From the NCBI RefSeq assembly GCF_035918255.1, contig NZ_CP142136.1, positions 372,001 through 436,000 of the forward strand: 64,000 bases of DNA, read 5' to 3'. The DNA comes from Mesomycoplasma ovipneumoniae (GTDB lineage: Bacteria > Bacillota_I > Bacilli_A > Mycoplasmatales > Metamycoplasmataceae). A program made the position numbers and the translations under genes. Shown here piece by piece: positions 31,349 to 42,850 of the stretch; the first letter of the stretch is position 1; each line of letters begins with the position of its first letter. Under the pieces are notes generated by a model that did no database searches, was not told where the DNA came from, and saw only the letters and a program-made list of their open reading frames with translations.

Positions 31349-33129
31349 TATTTATAATCCTTTCTAGTATAAATTCGAAAGATAAAATAAACTAAAATTA
31401 TTGAAATAAATGCTCAAATTAGCGGGTAAAAATTTTTGATTACAACGTGATGATTAGATTTTATTTCCATAATTTGTAAAACTGGTTGGAATAAAAAGTT
31501 GTTGCTTTTTGCTAAATTAAATCTTTTTATCACTTTGTTATCAACTAGTCTTTGTTCGGCGCTAAATGAAGAAAATCCACCGATTTGATAATTTTGTTGG
31601 TCAATTTTGACAAAAAATGGAGCTGGATCAAAATTATTTTTGTCATTTTTTAATAAATTATCAAGAACAAAGCTATTTTGTTTATTAAAATAAAGCCAAT
31701 AAATCAATGAGGCAGCCAAATATATTTTTCTTTGAACTTGGTTTTCAATTTGTGTTATGTCAGGATTTTTTGCAAGAACAACAGTTTGTTCATCAACTAA
31801 ATCTAAAAGTTCTTTATCAGTTGAAATTGCCGCAGAAATTTTTTCAAGAATATCTTTTTGGGTATTTTCTTCTGTAAAGCTTTCAAAAAATGCACGCGCG
31901 TATTTGTCAAAAACCTTAGATGAAACAACTTCTTTTATTAAATTTCACTTTAATTTACCAACAAGATCAGATGTAAGCCCAAAAGTTTGTGAGTCTTGTG
32001 GAAGTATTTTTTCAAAATTGGAAGCATCTTCATTAGCATAAATTATTTCTCTATTTTCAAGATCTTCAAAATGCGAATCATTTTTAAGAGCCCCAGGAAC
32101 TAAAATTACCTCTTGGTTATTTGAAAGTTTATATCTTTGAAGACTTGGGACTGTTGAGAGAAGATAATTTTTTTCTTTTGATTCTAAATTGTTTGAATAA
32201 ATGTAATTTTTAAGAAAACTATCCTGATTTCCGGCAGCATTTTCGATTGCATCACGGTCTTTTGGTTCAAAGATATTAATTAATTGATAAGGAATTAATA
32301 AATAAGAAGCTACTTGCCAGATTTGTGCTGCAGCTGAAGAATCATTTCATGCTTGTTGAATATAATTTATTTGTCGATCGGTAAAATTAGGGTTGTCAAC
32401 TTGTTTTGGAATTATAAAAAAACGATCTTGTTTATCATTTAGGTAAAATTTTTCGACATCAGCAATTGTATTTGAATCATAACCTTTATGTTCTAAATTA
32501 AGAATTTCAGCAAATCTGTTAATGCTTGAAGTTGAATTAAAAGCTGTTGTTGAACCAATTAAAATAAAAGGTGAAAACGAAAAAATAGCGATAGCAAGCG
32601 ATGATTTTGAACTAAATTTGTGACTAACAATTACTGTAATTCCACCAAAAATAATAAATGAAAAAAATGGCGATAAAAAACCAAATAATAAAGGAGAGTT
32701 AACTTGGTCAAAAAATGAATAATTAATTAAATAAAATCCTATTAATAAAAAATCAATAAAAACTGACCAAATAAGTCCAAAAAATATTAAAAACAAGATT
32801 TTTGTCGCAATAAAATATTGACGAGAATATGGTTTTGTGAAAGTTATTATATCAAGACTTTGAGTTGCTAAATCTTTAAAAATAGATAAAAACATATAGG
32901 ATGATATAATTATTGTTAAAGAAAGATTTATGAAAAGGGTTATAAATGAAAAAAGACTAAAATTTGTTTCAGTTGCGTAAAATTTTGTAATTAAGGACAA
33001 CATTACTGTTGTTAAAAAAGAAAGAATTATAAAAACATATACTGCTTTCTTTTTAAAACTTAATTTAAATAAAAATTTAAAATATTGATTTGATCTAAAA
33101 ATGTTTGTTCTGACTTGTAGCAAAACCAA
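31348..33129 (-). CDS. ABC transporter permease with large extracytoplasmic domain, 593 aa
   Basis: The N-terminal 200 residues hold about six membrane segments (ABC-2 type layout); a long external domain of about 330 residues follows; one membrane segment lies near the C-terminus (about 570). It fits ABC-2-type permeases of the NatB kind. The start is uncertain: TTG 33129 directly touches the AGAAGAGG ribosome site, whereas TTG 33123 has a six-base spacing and may be the real start. Its stop overlaps the ATPase start. Confidence 0.78.
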
Positions 33130-33265
33130 CCTCTTCTACTTTTCTACTAATTTAGTATAATAAATATAGTGAAAATTTAAAATTAGAGCCTAAGCTCAAC
33201 TGTGTTAAATACTAAGTAATTATACCACAAACTAATAAAAAATATTTTTTACAAAAGGATAAAAT

Positions 33266-34180
33266 ATGATTATAGCACTTATCGGAGTGACAAACACTAG
33301 CATAAATTTAATTTATAACTTGATTTTGGCAAAAACAAATGTTGATTTTTTACTCATTGACGAAAATTTTATAAAGACAAACCAAATTATTAAGGAATTA
33401 AATCTAATAATAAAACAAGGCGGATACAAAAATAAAATATTTTTGGAAGATTATGCGTCCTTGGAAAAAGCCAATATTTTGATAATTGATCCAAATCAAA
33501 ATTTAGTTCCTGGAATGAGTCTGGTTGATCTTGCACTTGAAAATTCAGAAAAAATTTATAAAATTGGTTATTTAGTTCGACACTCTAATTTTAACGGAAT
33601 TGCTTTTGTCTTAGGTTATAACAATTCAATTTTATGTAAAATTTTTAGTTTTGCTAGCGGACTTATTGGCAAAAAAGTATTTGGAATTGGTCCTAATTTA
33701 GAAAACATGCATTTAAATTTATTTCTTAATGATTTAAATTTAAACATTGCAAAAGATAATGATTTTTTAGTATTAGGCGATCATGGCCATTCATTTTTGA
33801 TTGACTCAAATATTGAAAAAAACGACACTACCATTGATAAAATCGTCAAAATTGATGATTATGTCAGCCAAATAAATGCTGAAATAATTGAAAATTTAAT
33901 AAGAAAGACGCCACATAGCCGACTTCTAGGACTAATTATGTCCAAAATTTTACTTGATATTTTAAATCAGAGCCAAAATTTTCACCTTTTAAATTGCTGA
34001 GTTGAATCTTTTTATAATATTAGAGATGATTTTTTTTCTCTGCCTGTAAAAATCGATATTTTTGGACAAGTTAAAACAAAAGATATCAAATTAACTCAAG
34101 CTGACCGTGAAAAATTAGTTAAATTTATTTGGGAAAAAAATAAACTTTTAGACTTAACTAATAAGTTTTTGAGTCAATAA
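33266..34180 (+). CDS. lactate/malate dehydrogenase family protein, divergent
   Basis: 304 aa. An N-terminal Rossmann fold starts IALIGVTNTS. The catalytic His motif is LGDHGHSF (about residue 170), matching GEHGDS of LDH. But the substrate-binding block normally LDxxR reads LENMH, so the Asp and the carboxylate-binding Arg are both replaced, and overall similarity looks low. It may have a changed substrate or be partly degenerate. AAAAGGAT precedes ATG 33266. It precedes ptsI by 71 bases. Not named ldh because of the missing residues. Confidence 0.7.
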
Positions 34181-34251
34181 CATTTATTTATTTGCATTTT
34201 AGTCAAAATATTTTATAATTTAATTAACTTTTTTAAAACTGGGGGTCTATA

Positions 34252-35988
34252 ATGTCAAAATTTCACTCATATAAATTTAAAGGAATTGGCGCTTCTAGCG
34301 GAATATCAATAGCAAAAGTTTTTAAACTTACTGAACAAAAAATTGAAATTAGCGATGCAAAAATAACAGATATTGATGCTGAAATCAAAATTTTTCAAGA
34401 CGGAGTGCAAAAATCTGTCGAACAAATCGAAAAAATTAAAAAATTAGCAACTAAACTTGCTCAAGATGAACTTGAAATTCTTGATGCTCATATTTTAATT
34501 GCAACTGATCCGGTTTTGGAAGATGATACAATAAATATGATAAAAAGCGGATATTCAGCCGCATATTCCTTAAAAGAAACAGCAAAAAATCATACTAATT
34601 TTTTACTTGAAACTGGTGATGAATATTTAATGGGTAGAGCCATTGATATTAAAGATGCTTCACAAAGAATAATAAAAAACATCCTAAATTTGGAAATAAT
34701 TGATCTTAGCGCAATTGATGAAGATGTAATTATTGTTGCTGATGATTTAAAACCTTCTGACACCGCACAATTAAATGAGTATGTTAAAGGTTTTGCGACA
34801 AATATTGGTTCAAAAACATCACACTCTGCAATAATGGCGCGAAGCTTGGAAATTCCGGCAATTTTAGGAATTGGTGATATTCTTGAAAAAGTTGAGTCTG
34901 GTGATATTTTAGCAATTAACGGTGATCTTGGCCAAGGAATTCTTAATCCAAGTGAAACTGAAATTAAAGAATTTGAAATTTTAAAACAAGAATACGAAAA
35001 TGAAAAAGCAAAACTTCAAGACTATTTAAATAAAGAATCAAAAAGTGCTGACGGAAAAAAGGTTGTAATTGCTGCAAATATTGGTTCAGTTGATGATTCA
35101 TATGCTGCAAAAAAAGTAAATGCTGATGAAATTGGTCTTTTCCGCTCTGAATTTTTATATATGGACAACCAAAATTGGCCAACTGAGGATGAGCAGTTTT
35201 TTAGCTATAAAGCAGTACTTGAAACGCAAAATCCTAAAAAAGTTGTTGTTAGAACGCTTGATATTGGTGGTGATAAAACCTTAAAATACTTTGATTTTGC
35301 AAAAGAAATGAATCCTTTTTTAGGATACCGTGCAATTCGTTTGTCACTTGATAAAACCGATATTTTTAAAACTCAACTTCGGGCATTAGTTCGGGCATCT
35401 GAATTTGGAAATTTAGCAATTATGTTTCCAATGGTAGCAACTCTTGATGAATTTTTTGCCGCAAAAGCTATTTTTGAGCAAGTTTATCAAGAAGTGAGCC
35501 AAGAAAATCCGAAAGTTGCAAAACGTGAAGATATAAAAATTGGTATTATGATTGAAATTCCAATTTCAGCAATTCATGCTGATCAATTTGCAAAATATGT
35601 TGACTTTTTCTCAATTGGAACTAACGATTTAATCCAATATTCCTTTGCAGCTGATCGAATGAATGAAAAAGTTGCCTATTTATACCAAACTTTAAATCCT
35701 GGACTTTTAAAATTAATCAAAATGGCAATTGATGCAGCTCATAAACACGGAAAATGAATTGGAATGTGCGGTGAAATGGCTGGTGATATCAATGCTGTTC
35801 CACTTTTATTAGGTCTTGGTCTTGATGAATTTTCAGTTTCAACAAGTAGTGTTTTAAAAGTAAAGAAACTAATTTCTGAACTAAATTACGAACAAATGGT
35901 TAAAATTGCAAATGAAGCATTGCAATTTGATACTGAAAGTGAAGTAGTAAAATATCTTGAATCTCTGAATTTAATAAGACATAAATAA
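34252..35988 (+). CDS. ptsI: phosphoenolpyruvate-protein phosphotransferase (Enzyme I)
   Basis: 578 aa, full length. The phosphorylated His lies in GSKTSHSAIMARSLEIPA (about residue 190). The C-terminal PEP domain has VVRTLDIGGDKTLKYF, LRALVRASEFG, SIGTNDLIQYSFAADR and WIGMCGEMAGD (the active-site Cys). It takes phosphate from PEP and passes it to HPr, serving all PTS permeases including UlaABC here. GGGGGT ribosome site before ATG 34252. It ends in a strong palindromic terminator that is duplicated by element C. Confidence 0.96.
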
Positions 35989-36042
35989 TTTCTAATATTA
36001 TTCAATTAAAATAAAAAGGTGAAATTTCACCTTTTTATTTTA
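35930..36042 (+). repeat. 113-bp direct repeat, left copy flanking element C
   Basis: Covers the last codons of ptsI, the stop and the terminator. The same sequence recurs at 36698-36810 at a constant offset of 768 bases with scattered mismatches. The two copies bracket element C exactly. Confidence 0.85.
36013..36036 (+). terminator. ptsI terminator
   Basis: A perfect 24-base palindrome with the core AAAGGTGAAATTTCACCTTT, followed by ATTTTA. An identical second copy lies at 36781-36804. Confidence 0.85.
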
Positions 36043-36697
36043 CCAAGTTTACCAGTTTGATGAGATAATCTTAAAAAGTGTCGGGTTTTCCGCCCTTTTT
36101 AACTTTTTGGCAAACCCAGGAAAAATAACTACCAAAGAAAAAACACTAAATTTTAAATCTAAACACCACGAAAGAAAATCTACTTATTAATCAAATAAAG
36201 CAAACTAAAAAAGCTAAATTTTGACTTAAAAAGCAAAATTATGAAATATTTAAACACTTTTTTAGTTTAAAACACTGATAAAAACAATAAAAAAATACAA
36301 CTACTATTTAAACTCAATGTAAATAGAAAACTCGTTTTTACTTACATTGAGCCTAAAAAAATATATGAAGTTTTGAAAGAGCCATAATTAAAAGCCATAA
36401 ATTTGTAGATTTCTAAACGGTTAAATTTAAGGCATTCCATTAAATTTAAAGCCATAATGGAAAAATGGCATTATCTGAATTTATTGTGCAAAAAACATAA
36501 TCAAGTCCTCCCTAATTCAATATCAAAATTTATTAATTCATTCTTAGTGAGTCTAATTATAACAGAATTTTTTCTTAGACCAAACATTTTTTTTTTTTTT
36601 TTTGCAAAAGGTTAATTTTAAAATAATAAAAAATAAAATTTTAGCCTCAAAAACACGGATTTACCGGTATTTTCGCCATCAAACTGCCAAACTCAGG
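36043..36697 (-). mobile_element. repeat element, copy C
   Basis: 655 bp, in inverted orientation compared with copy A. Ends CCAAGTTTACCAGTTTGATG on the plus strand, and the reverse complement of the other end begins CCTGAGTTTGGCAGTTTGAT. Contains the usual 17-T (A on minus) tract, promoter and hairpins, reading leftwards. Flanked by 113-bp direct repeats that include the ptsI terminator, so both ptsI termination and the sequence to the right remain intact. Confidence 0.85.
36250..36548 (-). ncRNA. putative structured RNA of element C
   Basis: On the minus strand: TATAAT complement at 36556-36561, GGGAGG ribosome site, micro-ORF MFFAQ, then the conserved stems. The CAATGTAAGTA/TATTTACATTG stem has one wobble compared with copy A. 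Confidence 0.45.
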
Positions 36698-36810
36698 ATA
36701 CCAAAACTGAAGTAGTAAAATATCTTGAATATTTAGATTTAATAAGACATAAATAATTTTCAATATTATTTAATTAAAATAAAAAGGTGAAATTTCACCT
36801 TTTTATTTTA
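36698..36810 (+). repeat. 113-bp direct repeat, right copy flanking element C
   Basis: Matches 35930-36042, including the fragment of the last ptsI codons and the terminator (36781-36804). Confidence 0.85.
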
Positions 36811-36849
36811 ATTTTAAAAAAAATTTTTTGTCTTATGTATTACAAAAAA

Positions 36850-37320
36850 TTAGTCAAGAGAATCTTCAATAATTTCTTTTTCTGACTTTGAAATAAATGA
36901 TCTAAGCATAATAAGATAAATTATATTAATTCAACCAAGAAAAATTGCGATAATAGAAAGTACGAAAATTCCCTGAAACTTTGAAACAAGGTGAGGATTT
37001 TTTAGGTTCATTCGTCTTGGTAGATCATGTAATTTAAAAGGGGAAATAATTAATAAAATTCAGTAAGCAAGTGATAATAAAAGATAAAAAACACTCGTTA
37101 CAGTTCCAATCGTGGTTGGTACAAAAAGTGCTGAAAAGATAGCTTTTCTAGTATCTCCTGGGTTGAGGGCAATATCACTTACAGCACCAGTAAATCCAGC
37201 AATAAATACAATAATTACTATAGTACCTAAAATAAATTTAACTAAACGAGCAATCAATAATTTATTTGCTCATGATTTAGTTGATTTTAATAATTGAGCG
37301 GCATCGTATTGATACGGCAT
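36850..37320 (-). CDS. four-segment membrane protein, 156 aa (paralogue of the gene at 14072)
   Basis: Same fold as the gene inside element B: KSTKSWAN block near the N-terminus, three to four hydrophobic segments, then the conserved PFKL.DLP.RMNLKNPH block and the SFISKSEKEIIEDSLD end. AGGAGG ribosome site. It is divergent from nadE and shares its promoter region. This locus, not the one at 14 kb, is likely the parent copy because nadE here is complete. Function unknown. Confidence 0.75.
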
Positions 37321-37413
37321 CTATATCCTCCTGGAAAAATTGTATATTTTATATGAAATTTTATATTAAAAAATTATTTTTGTGCTATAATTATACAAGA
37401 AATTATTCTAATT

Positions 37414-38154
37414 ATGAAAAATAAAGAACAAATAAATAATTATATAAATTATATTATAGAATGAATTCGCCAAGAAGTAAAAAAAGCAAATAAAAAAGGC
37501 GTGATTTTTGGCATTTCTGGTGGAGTTGACTCTGCACTTGTTGCGTTTTTAGGGAAAAAAGCTTTCCCTAATTCGCACTTAGGTCTTATTATGCCAATTC
37601 GTGATATGAGCAGTGATAAAACTGATATTGAGCAATTAGTCAAAAAATTTGAAATTTCCACTAAGGAAATTAACTTAAGTTCAACTTTTGAGAACTTAAA
37701 AGACTTATTTAGTCTTAAAAACCAATTGGCAAATTACAATATTCAACCTCGCCTTCGCATGATTAGTTTATATGCTTTTGCCCAAGAATTGGACTATTTA
37801 GTTCTTGGAACTGATAATTTTTCCGAAATGTATCTTGGCTATTTTACAAAATATGGTGATGGTGGCGTGGATTTATTGCCAATTGTTAATTTAACAAAAA
37901 TGCAAGTTTATCAAATTAGTGCACAAATTGGAATTCCAGAATCAATAATTCAAAAATCCCCAAGCGCAAATCTTTGAGATAACCAAAAAGATGAAGATGA
38001 ATTAGGTTTTACTTATAAAGATTTAGATCTATTTTTTACAGATCCAAATTTAGTTAGTGTTCAAGTAAGAGCAAAAATTGAAAAATTACACAATTTAAGC
38101 GCCCACAAACGCAATCCAGTGCCAAGACCTGCAAAAAAATTAGGAGATTTTTAA
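37414..38154 (+). CDS. nadE: ammonia-dependent NAD synthetase
   Basis: 246 aa, the short ammonia-using form. The ATP pyrophosphatase motif is SGGVDSALVAFLG (about residue 34). Further blocks RLRMISLYAFAQELDYLVLGTDNFSE, GDGGVDLLPI and SPSANLWDNQKDEDELGF are typical of NadE. It makes NAD from nicotinate adenine dinucleotide, ATP and ammonia. Its stop is directly followed by the yebC start (TTTTAAATGG), so the two are probably co-transcribed. Confidence 0.95.
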
Positions 38155-38883
38155 ATGGCTGGTCATTCAAAATGAGCTAATATAAAGCACCGAAAAGGTG
38201 CCCAAGACGCCCTAAAAGCAAAAATTTTTAACAAATTTTCGAAAGAAATTATGGTCTCAGTAGCAAAAGGTGGACCTGATCCTAATTCTAATCCAGCTTT
38301 AAGACTTATTATTTCTAAAGCACGCGCAAAATCAATGCCAAAAGCAAACATTGAAAAAGCAATCGCCAAAGGCCAAGGGGCAACAGGCGAAGGTCAAACT
38401 TTTAAAGAAATAATTTATTCTGGAACTTTATCAAATGGAATTAGTGTAATTGTCACAATTTTGACTGATAATGTTAATCGATCAGTTTCATCACTTCAAG
38501 CACTTTTCCGCCGTGCAAATGGACAAATTGGAAAACAAAATTCAATTCCTTATTTATTTGAACAAAAAGGTTATCTTGAAATTGACAAAACTGATCAATT
38601 AAATGGCGATGACCTTATGATGTTTGTTCTTGAAAATGGTGGCGATGATTTTCAAGAAGATGAAGAAAGTTACTTGATTTATTGCGAACCGCGCGCAATT
38701 CAGGACTTAAAATCAGCAATTGAAAACAATTTTAGTGTAAATTTTAGTGCTGTTGAAATTAGTTATTTCCCTAATTCTTGAGTTGAACTTAATCAAGAAA
38801 GTACTGAAAAAATACTAAATCAAATTGATAATTTTCTTGAAGATGATGATATTCAAAATATTTATCACAATTTAAAAGTTTAG
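38155..38883 (+). CDS. yebC: YebC/PmpR family DNA-binding regulatory protein
   Basis: 242 aa. Family landmarks: [18 protein letters not shown] at the N-terminus (Trp coded by TGA), [33 protein letters not shown] and the GGDDFQED block near residue 162. Family members bind DNA as regulators, or act on ribosomes stalled at polyproline. It ends just before a terminator hairpin that has been split by an IS30 element. Confidence 0.94.
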
Positions 38884-38904
38884 AAAAAATTTTTTAAGCA
38901 CAAA

Positions 38905-38929
38905 AATAGGAAGCACATACATGCTTCCT
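38905..38929 (+). repeat. 25-bp target duplication of IS30 element, left copy
   Basis: Identical to 40068-40092. It contains the terminator hairpin GGAAGCA-CATACA-TGCTTCC shared by yebC and the converging gene. Confidence 0.9.
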
Positions 38930-39002
38930 CCTAAATCGAAGATAAAAATGCAACGTATAGTATAATAATATTATAGTTGCATTTTTTTATTTTTGGAGTA
39001 TC

Positions 39003-39998
39003 ATGGAAAAAAGAAAATTTAAACATTTTAGTTTTGAAGATTTAGTAAAAATTGAGTTTTTATTGCAACAGAACAAAAGTATTAGATTTATTGCTAGGCA
39101 ACTTAATGTTGCACCCTCAACTGTCTCAAGAGAAATTAAAAGAAATCTAAATGAATATGGAATTTATGAAGCTAATTTGGCAATAACAAAAAGACGAAAA
39201 AGATACTATCATAGGTATTATTTTAGATTTGTGGAACTAGGAAAATATGAGGAATTTAGCAAAATTTTTGCAATAAAATATGACAAAAAAGTCCATGGAG
39301 TTAAGGCGACATATTTTTATATAGCAGAAAATTTTCCCGATATTGAAAGACCATCTTTAAAGACTGTTTTTAACTGAATTAAAACTAATAAATGGGTAAT
39401 AGTTAGGAGTGACAGACTCAGAAAGTATTACAAAAAAGGCGGAAAAAGAACAAGAAATGCCGTGCAAAGATTAGTTCCAGAAGGTTATGTAAAACCCATA
39501 TGAGCACGTGATAAATCCATAGATTCTAGGCAAGATTTTGGACATTGAGAGCTAGATTTAGTAGTTGGCAAAAAGGCTAGCGGGCATGATAATATCCTAA
39601 CTTTAGTAGAAAGAAAAACTAGAAAATTATTTGCTAAAAAAGTGAGAAATAAAAATCCCAAAACCATCAATAAAGCCATCAAAGATCTTGCAAATGAAAA
39701 TAATTTACATATCAAAACTATCACTTGCGACAATGGAATTGAATTTGAGGAAATTGCAATATTAGCATATTGATTAAAAGTAATAATTTATAAAGCAGAA
39801 CCATATGCTTCATTTCAAAGAGGTTCTAATGAGCATGCCAACGGATTAATTAGAAGGTTTTATCCAAAAGGTTTTGATTTCAACCTAATCAGCGATGATG
39901 ATTTGCAAAATACAATCAGTAAAATTAACTCAATGCCTAGGGAAATTTTTAATTGAAAATCCGCTTTAGAGGTCTTTAATGATAACTTGGTGATTTAA
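39003..39998 (+). CDS. IS30-family transposase
   Basis: 331 aa, complete. N-terminal helix-turn-helix: FSFEDLVKIEFLLQQNKS then RQLNVAPSTVSREIKRN. Catalytic DDE core: Asp in FGHWELDLVVG, Asp in TITCDNGIEFEE and Glu in SNEHANGLIRRFYPKG. Six TGA Trp codons. It cuts and joins the element ends. No frameshift is seen, so it may be active. A TATAGTATAAT box lies upstream within the element. Confidence 0.95.
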
Positions 39999-40006
39999 GA
40001 TTTAAA

Positions 40007-40028
40007 AAAATCGCCGTTTGGCGATTTT
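40007..40028 (+). terminator. IS30 transposase terminator
   Basis: AAAATCGCC-GTTT-GGCGATTTT stem-loop directly after the transposase stop. Confidence 0.75.
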
Positions 40029-40067
40029 AAAAATATCTATGTGTTGCATTTATATTTTTAATTTGGG

Positions 40068-40092
40068 AATAGGAAGCACATACATGCTTCCT
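40068..40092 (+). repeat. 25-bp target duplication of IS30 element, right copy
   Basis: Second copy of 38905-38929; its last bases overlap the stop codon (40091-40093) of the converging protease gene. Confidence 0.9.
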
Positions 40093-41968
40093 ATTTTTTT
40101 AAATTTTTATTTTTATTATAATAAAATTTTTTAATTTCTGATACTAAATCGATTTTATCATTGCGGAATAAAATTCCTGTAGTCATATGCGATGTTAAAT
40201 TGTTTTGATCATAGTAAAGACTTTTTTGATTTTTTGTTACGGTAATCAATTGATTCATGAAAATTAATTCGCCGTTTGTGTTATAAACACCAGAACCAGA
40301 AGCCCCAGGTCCGTTTGTTACAAAAAAATTAGGGGCACCGTTTTTAATATAAACGCCTTTAAACATATTTTTTGAAAATGCAAACTGAGGTCAAAAGCCA
40401 CCAATTTTAGTTGTATAGTCAATTTCGCCGTCTTTTCATGATTTTTCACTAATTTTTAGCGGTGGAAACTGTTGAACATGATCTCAGAAATTAGAAAATA
40501 TTTTAAATTGACTATCAAATCTAGTGATATCGTTTTCAATAGTTTCGCCATTTGAATAACGAAATGATGATAAAAGTCATTCTTTATGTTTTTGGTAAAA
40601 ATTGAATAGATCTTGAATATCATCTCTAAATTTAGCATGGTTAAAGTAAAATATTGCTACATCTTTGCCAAAATTGTTAAAATTTTTTTCTTCTCTAAAA
40701 TATCTTTTGTGCAAATCAATGTTAAATTTGGTTAATTTTTCTTGCGTAATTGGGTCAATATAAATTAACTGGCTTCTTGGAATTGGATCATGTCTTGCCC
40801 TTAACTCTTGAACTTGTCTATCATATTCAGCTTTTATTCAAAATAAACTTAATATTCCAGAACTAGCTAAAGAACCAAGACTGTTAACCTTATCATTATA
40901 ATAAAAACGCATCAAAGGAAAGGCCATTGTTTCTCAAAATGGCTTTTGTCTAATATATAGAACATGATGATTTGTTAAAAAAGCACTTTCACCTTCGTGA
41001 GAATCAAGCAATATAGCTGTTCCGGTTGAAAATCTTACATTTCTCTGGAAAATATCTTTGTATCTTTGATCTGAGTAGTCAAGTGATCTAAAACCAAAAT
41101 AATCTGGTTTAAAATAGTTTCATCGGAAACGAGGATTTAAGTAACCGAAATTAGTTTGCTTTACATTTTCGTTTTCAGAAACACTACCTGTATTTATTTT
41201 ATCAAGTAGATAAATATTCAAGTTTTCATTTTTTTCGCCAAGAAAATGATTGTCATTTTCTTGTTTTATCACATTTGATTTTATGACAAAAGGTTGATAT
41301 GAAAAAGTATTAGCTGGAACTCTATAATTTAAATCAAATCCGATTTGTTGTGCGGACTTGTTGTCATAATCACTTAGTTTCGAAATATCTAACTTATCAT
41401 TTATTATCGGTATTTTTTTAATAGGTAAATCTTCAACAACTTGGTTTATTTCTGATCTTACCACCGGATTTTGTTCAAGTATAGGCTCAAGTTTAGGTTC
41501 AATTTTGGGCTCAGGTTTTGGTTTAGGCTTTGGCTTTGGTTGATTTGATTTGACTAAAGATTTTAAAGAAAAAAGATTCAAATTTTCAATTTGAGCTTTA
41601 TCTAAAAACGGGTTTTGAATTGTTGATATTGATGAATTTGCTAAATTATGATTATTTTTAGGAGCAGAATTTTCAACGACATCATTATTATTTTCATTGG
41701 TTAATGACAAATCATTATTTAAATCATTTATAGTTTTGATATTTCCAATTAGGCTCAAATTTTCATCAATTTGCACCAAATCATTGTTTGGAGTTCCTAA
41801 TTTTGGTAAAATTTGATTTTTTGAGTCATTTTTTTCAGTAATGACTTGATTTTTAGCACTTTCATCATTATTTTTTCTATGCTGCAAAGGTATAACATTA
41901 GCGCATGAAACTATAAAAAAATTAACAAAAAGCAAAGGAGCTAAAGATTTGAAAAATTTAGATTTCAT
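40091..41968 (-). CDS. trypsin-like serine protease lipoprotein, 625 aa
   Basis: Signal peptide with lipobox FIVSC (Cys about 22), then an Asn/Lys/Asp-rich linker of about 120 residues and a proline-lysine tract (KPKPKPKPEPKIEPKLEP) near residue 150. The C-terminal half is a trypsin-fold domain: His in AFLTNHHV, Asp in KDVAIFYF, Ser in GPGASGSGVYN (about residue 560). It resembles the DUF31/MIP group of mycoplasma surface proteases. No partner MIB gene is seen beside it. The stop overlaps the IS30 target duplication. Confidence 0.82.
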
Positions 41969-42122
41969 AACTAAACCACCCTTCTCCTTTTCTGATAATT
42001 AATTTTATAATATATAAATTATACCAAAAAAAATATTCAAAAAATAAATATTACTATATTTGATGCTAAAGGCAAGATTATTCAATATTTAGTTAAAAAT
42101 GATTAAAAAATATTTTAAGTTT

Positions 42123-42554
42123 TTAAGAGTTAATAATTAGAAACGGTAAACTGATAATTAAAAGCACAAAACCAACAACAAATCCCAGAAAAATTGGCAG
42201 AATAGATAGTTCTTTTTGTTTTTGCTTAACAAAATTATAATCAATTTTTGGACTAACAGGTTTAAATCCTCGTTTTTCCAACATCCTATTTTGGGATTGA
42301 ATTCGCCATTTATGGTAGGAAACTGAAAAACTACTAAATAAACCAAGCCTTAACACCGTTGCAAGAACTGAAATTGAAATTGATAAAAGTCCCAAAATTG
42401 AAACTATGTCATATCAAACTTTTTTTTGAACAAAGGCCATGACAAAACCAATGGCAGCTAAAAATAAGGCTCAAAGAATCAAAGCCAAAATTGAACGTTT
42501 CTGGATTTGCCGTCTGAAAATAGCGCTGAAAAAAAACGAGAAAATAAACTTCAT
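42123..42554 (-). CDS. small membrane protein, 143 aa
   Basis: Start ATG 42554; two TGA Trp codons join the frame. Four hydrophobic segments are likely (about 5-15, 24-44, 52-72 and 115-140) with a basic cytoplasmic loop between the third and fourth (HKWRIQSQNRMLEKRGFKP). No family recognised. It precedes the trypsin-like lipoprotein gene on the same strand by about 150 bases. Confidence 0.7.
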
Positions 42555-42850
42555 AATAAACCGTTGAATTAATGTAAAATAATTTTAAATATATTATATA
42601 CTAAAAATTGATTTTTTTATTTTTAAACGGTTAATAGATAAATTATTTTTTTGCCATGGTTTATTAGAACGACTCAATCATTTTGGTTTTAGCAGTCAGT
42701 CTTTTAGAAAATGCTAGATAAAATTTTATATTTTATACATTTTTAATTTAAACAATAACAAATTTTATAATTTCATAATATACTAAAAAATTATAAAAAC
42801 TTTTAACTATTTTTTATTAATTATAATATAATTTTATATATTATTCACCC

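Larger units (their letters stand above)
38930..40067 (+). mobile_element. IS30-family insertion sequence
   Basis: 1138 bp with inverted ends of about 30 bases (left CCTAAATCGAAGATAAAAAT, right complement CCCAAATTAAAAATATAAAT, both followed by GCAAC). One transposase gene. It inserted into a terminator hairpin and duplicated 25 bp around it, the behaviour reported for IS1630 of M. fermentans, an IS30 member that targets inverted repeats. Confidence 0.9.

Noticed and set aside
39003-39998. IS30 transposase as helper for the repeat family
   Set aside because: The IS30 ends (CCTAAATCG/CCCAAATTA) do not match the repeat family ends beyond the first two bases, so a link is not supported here.
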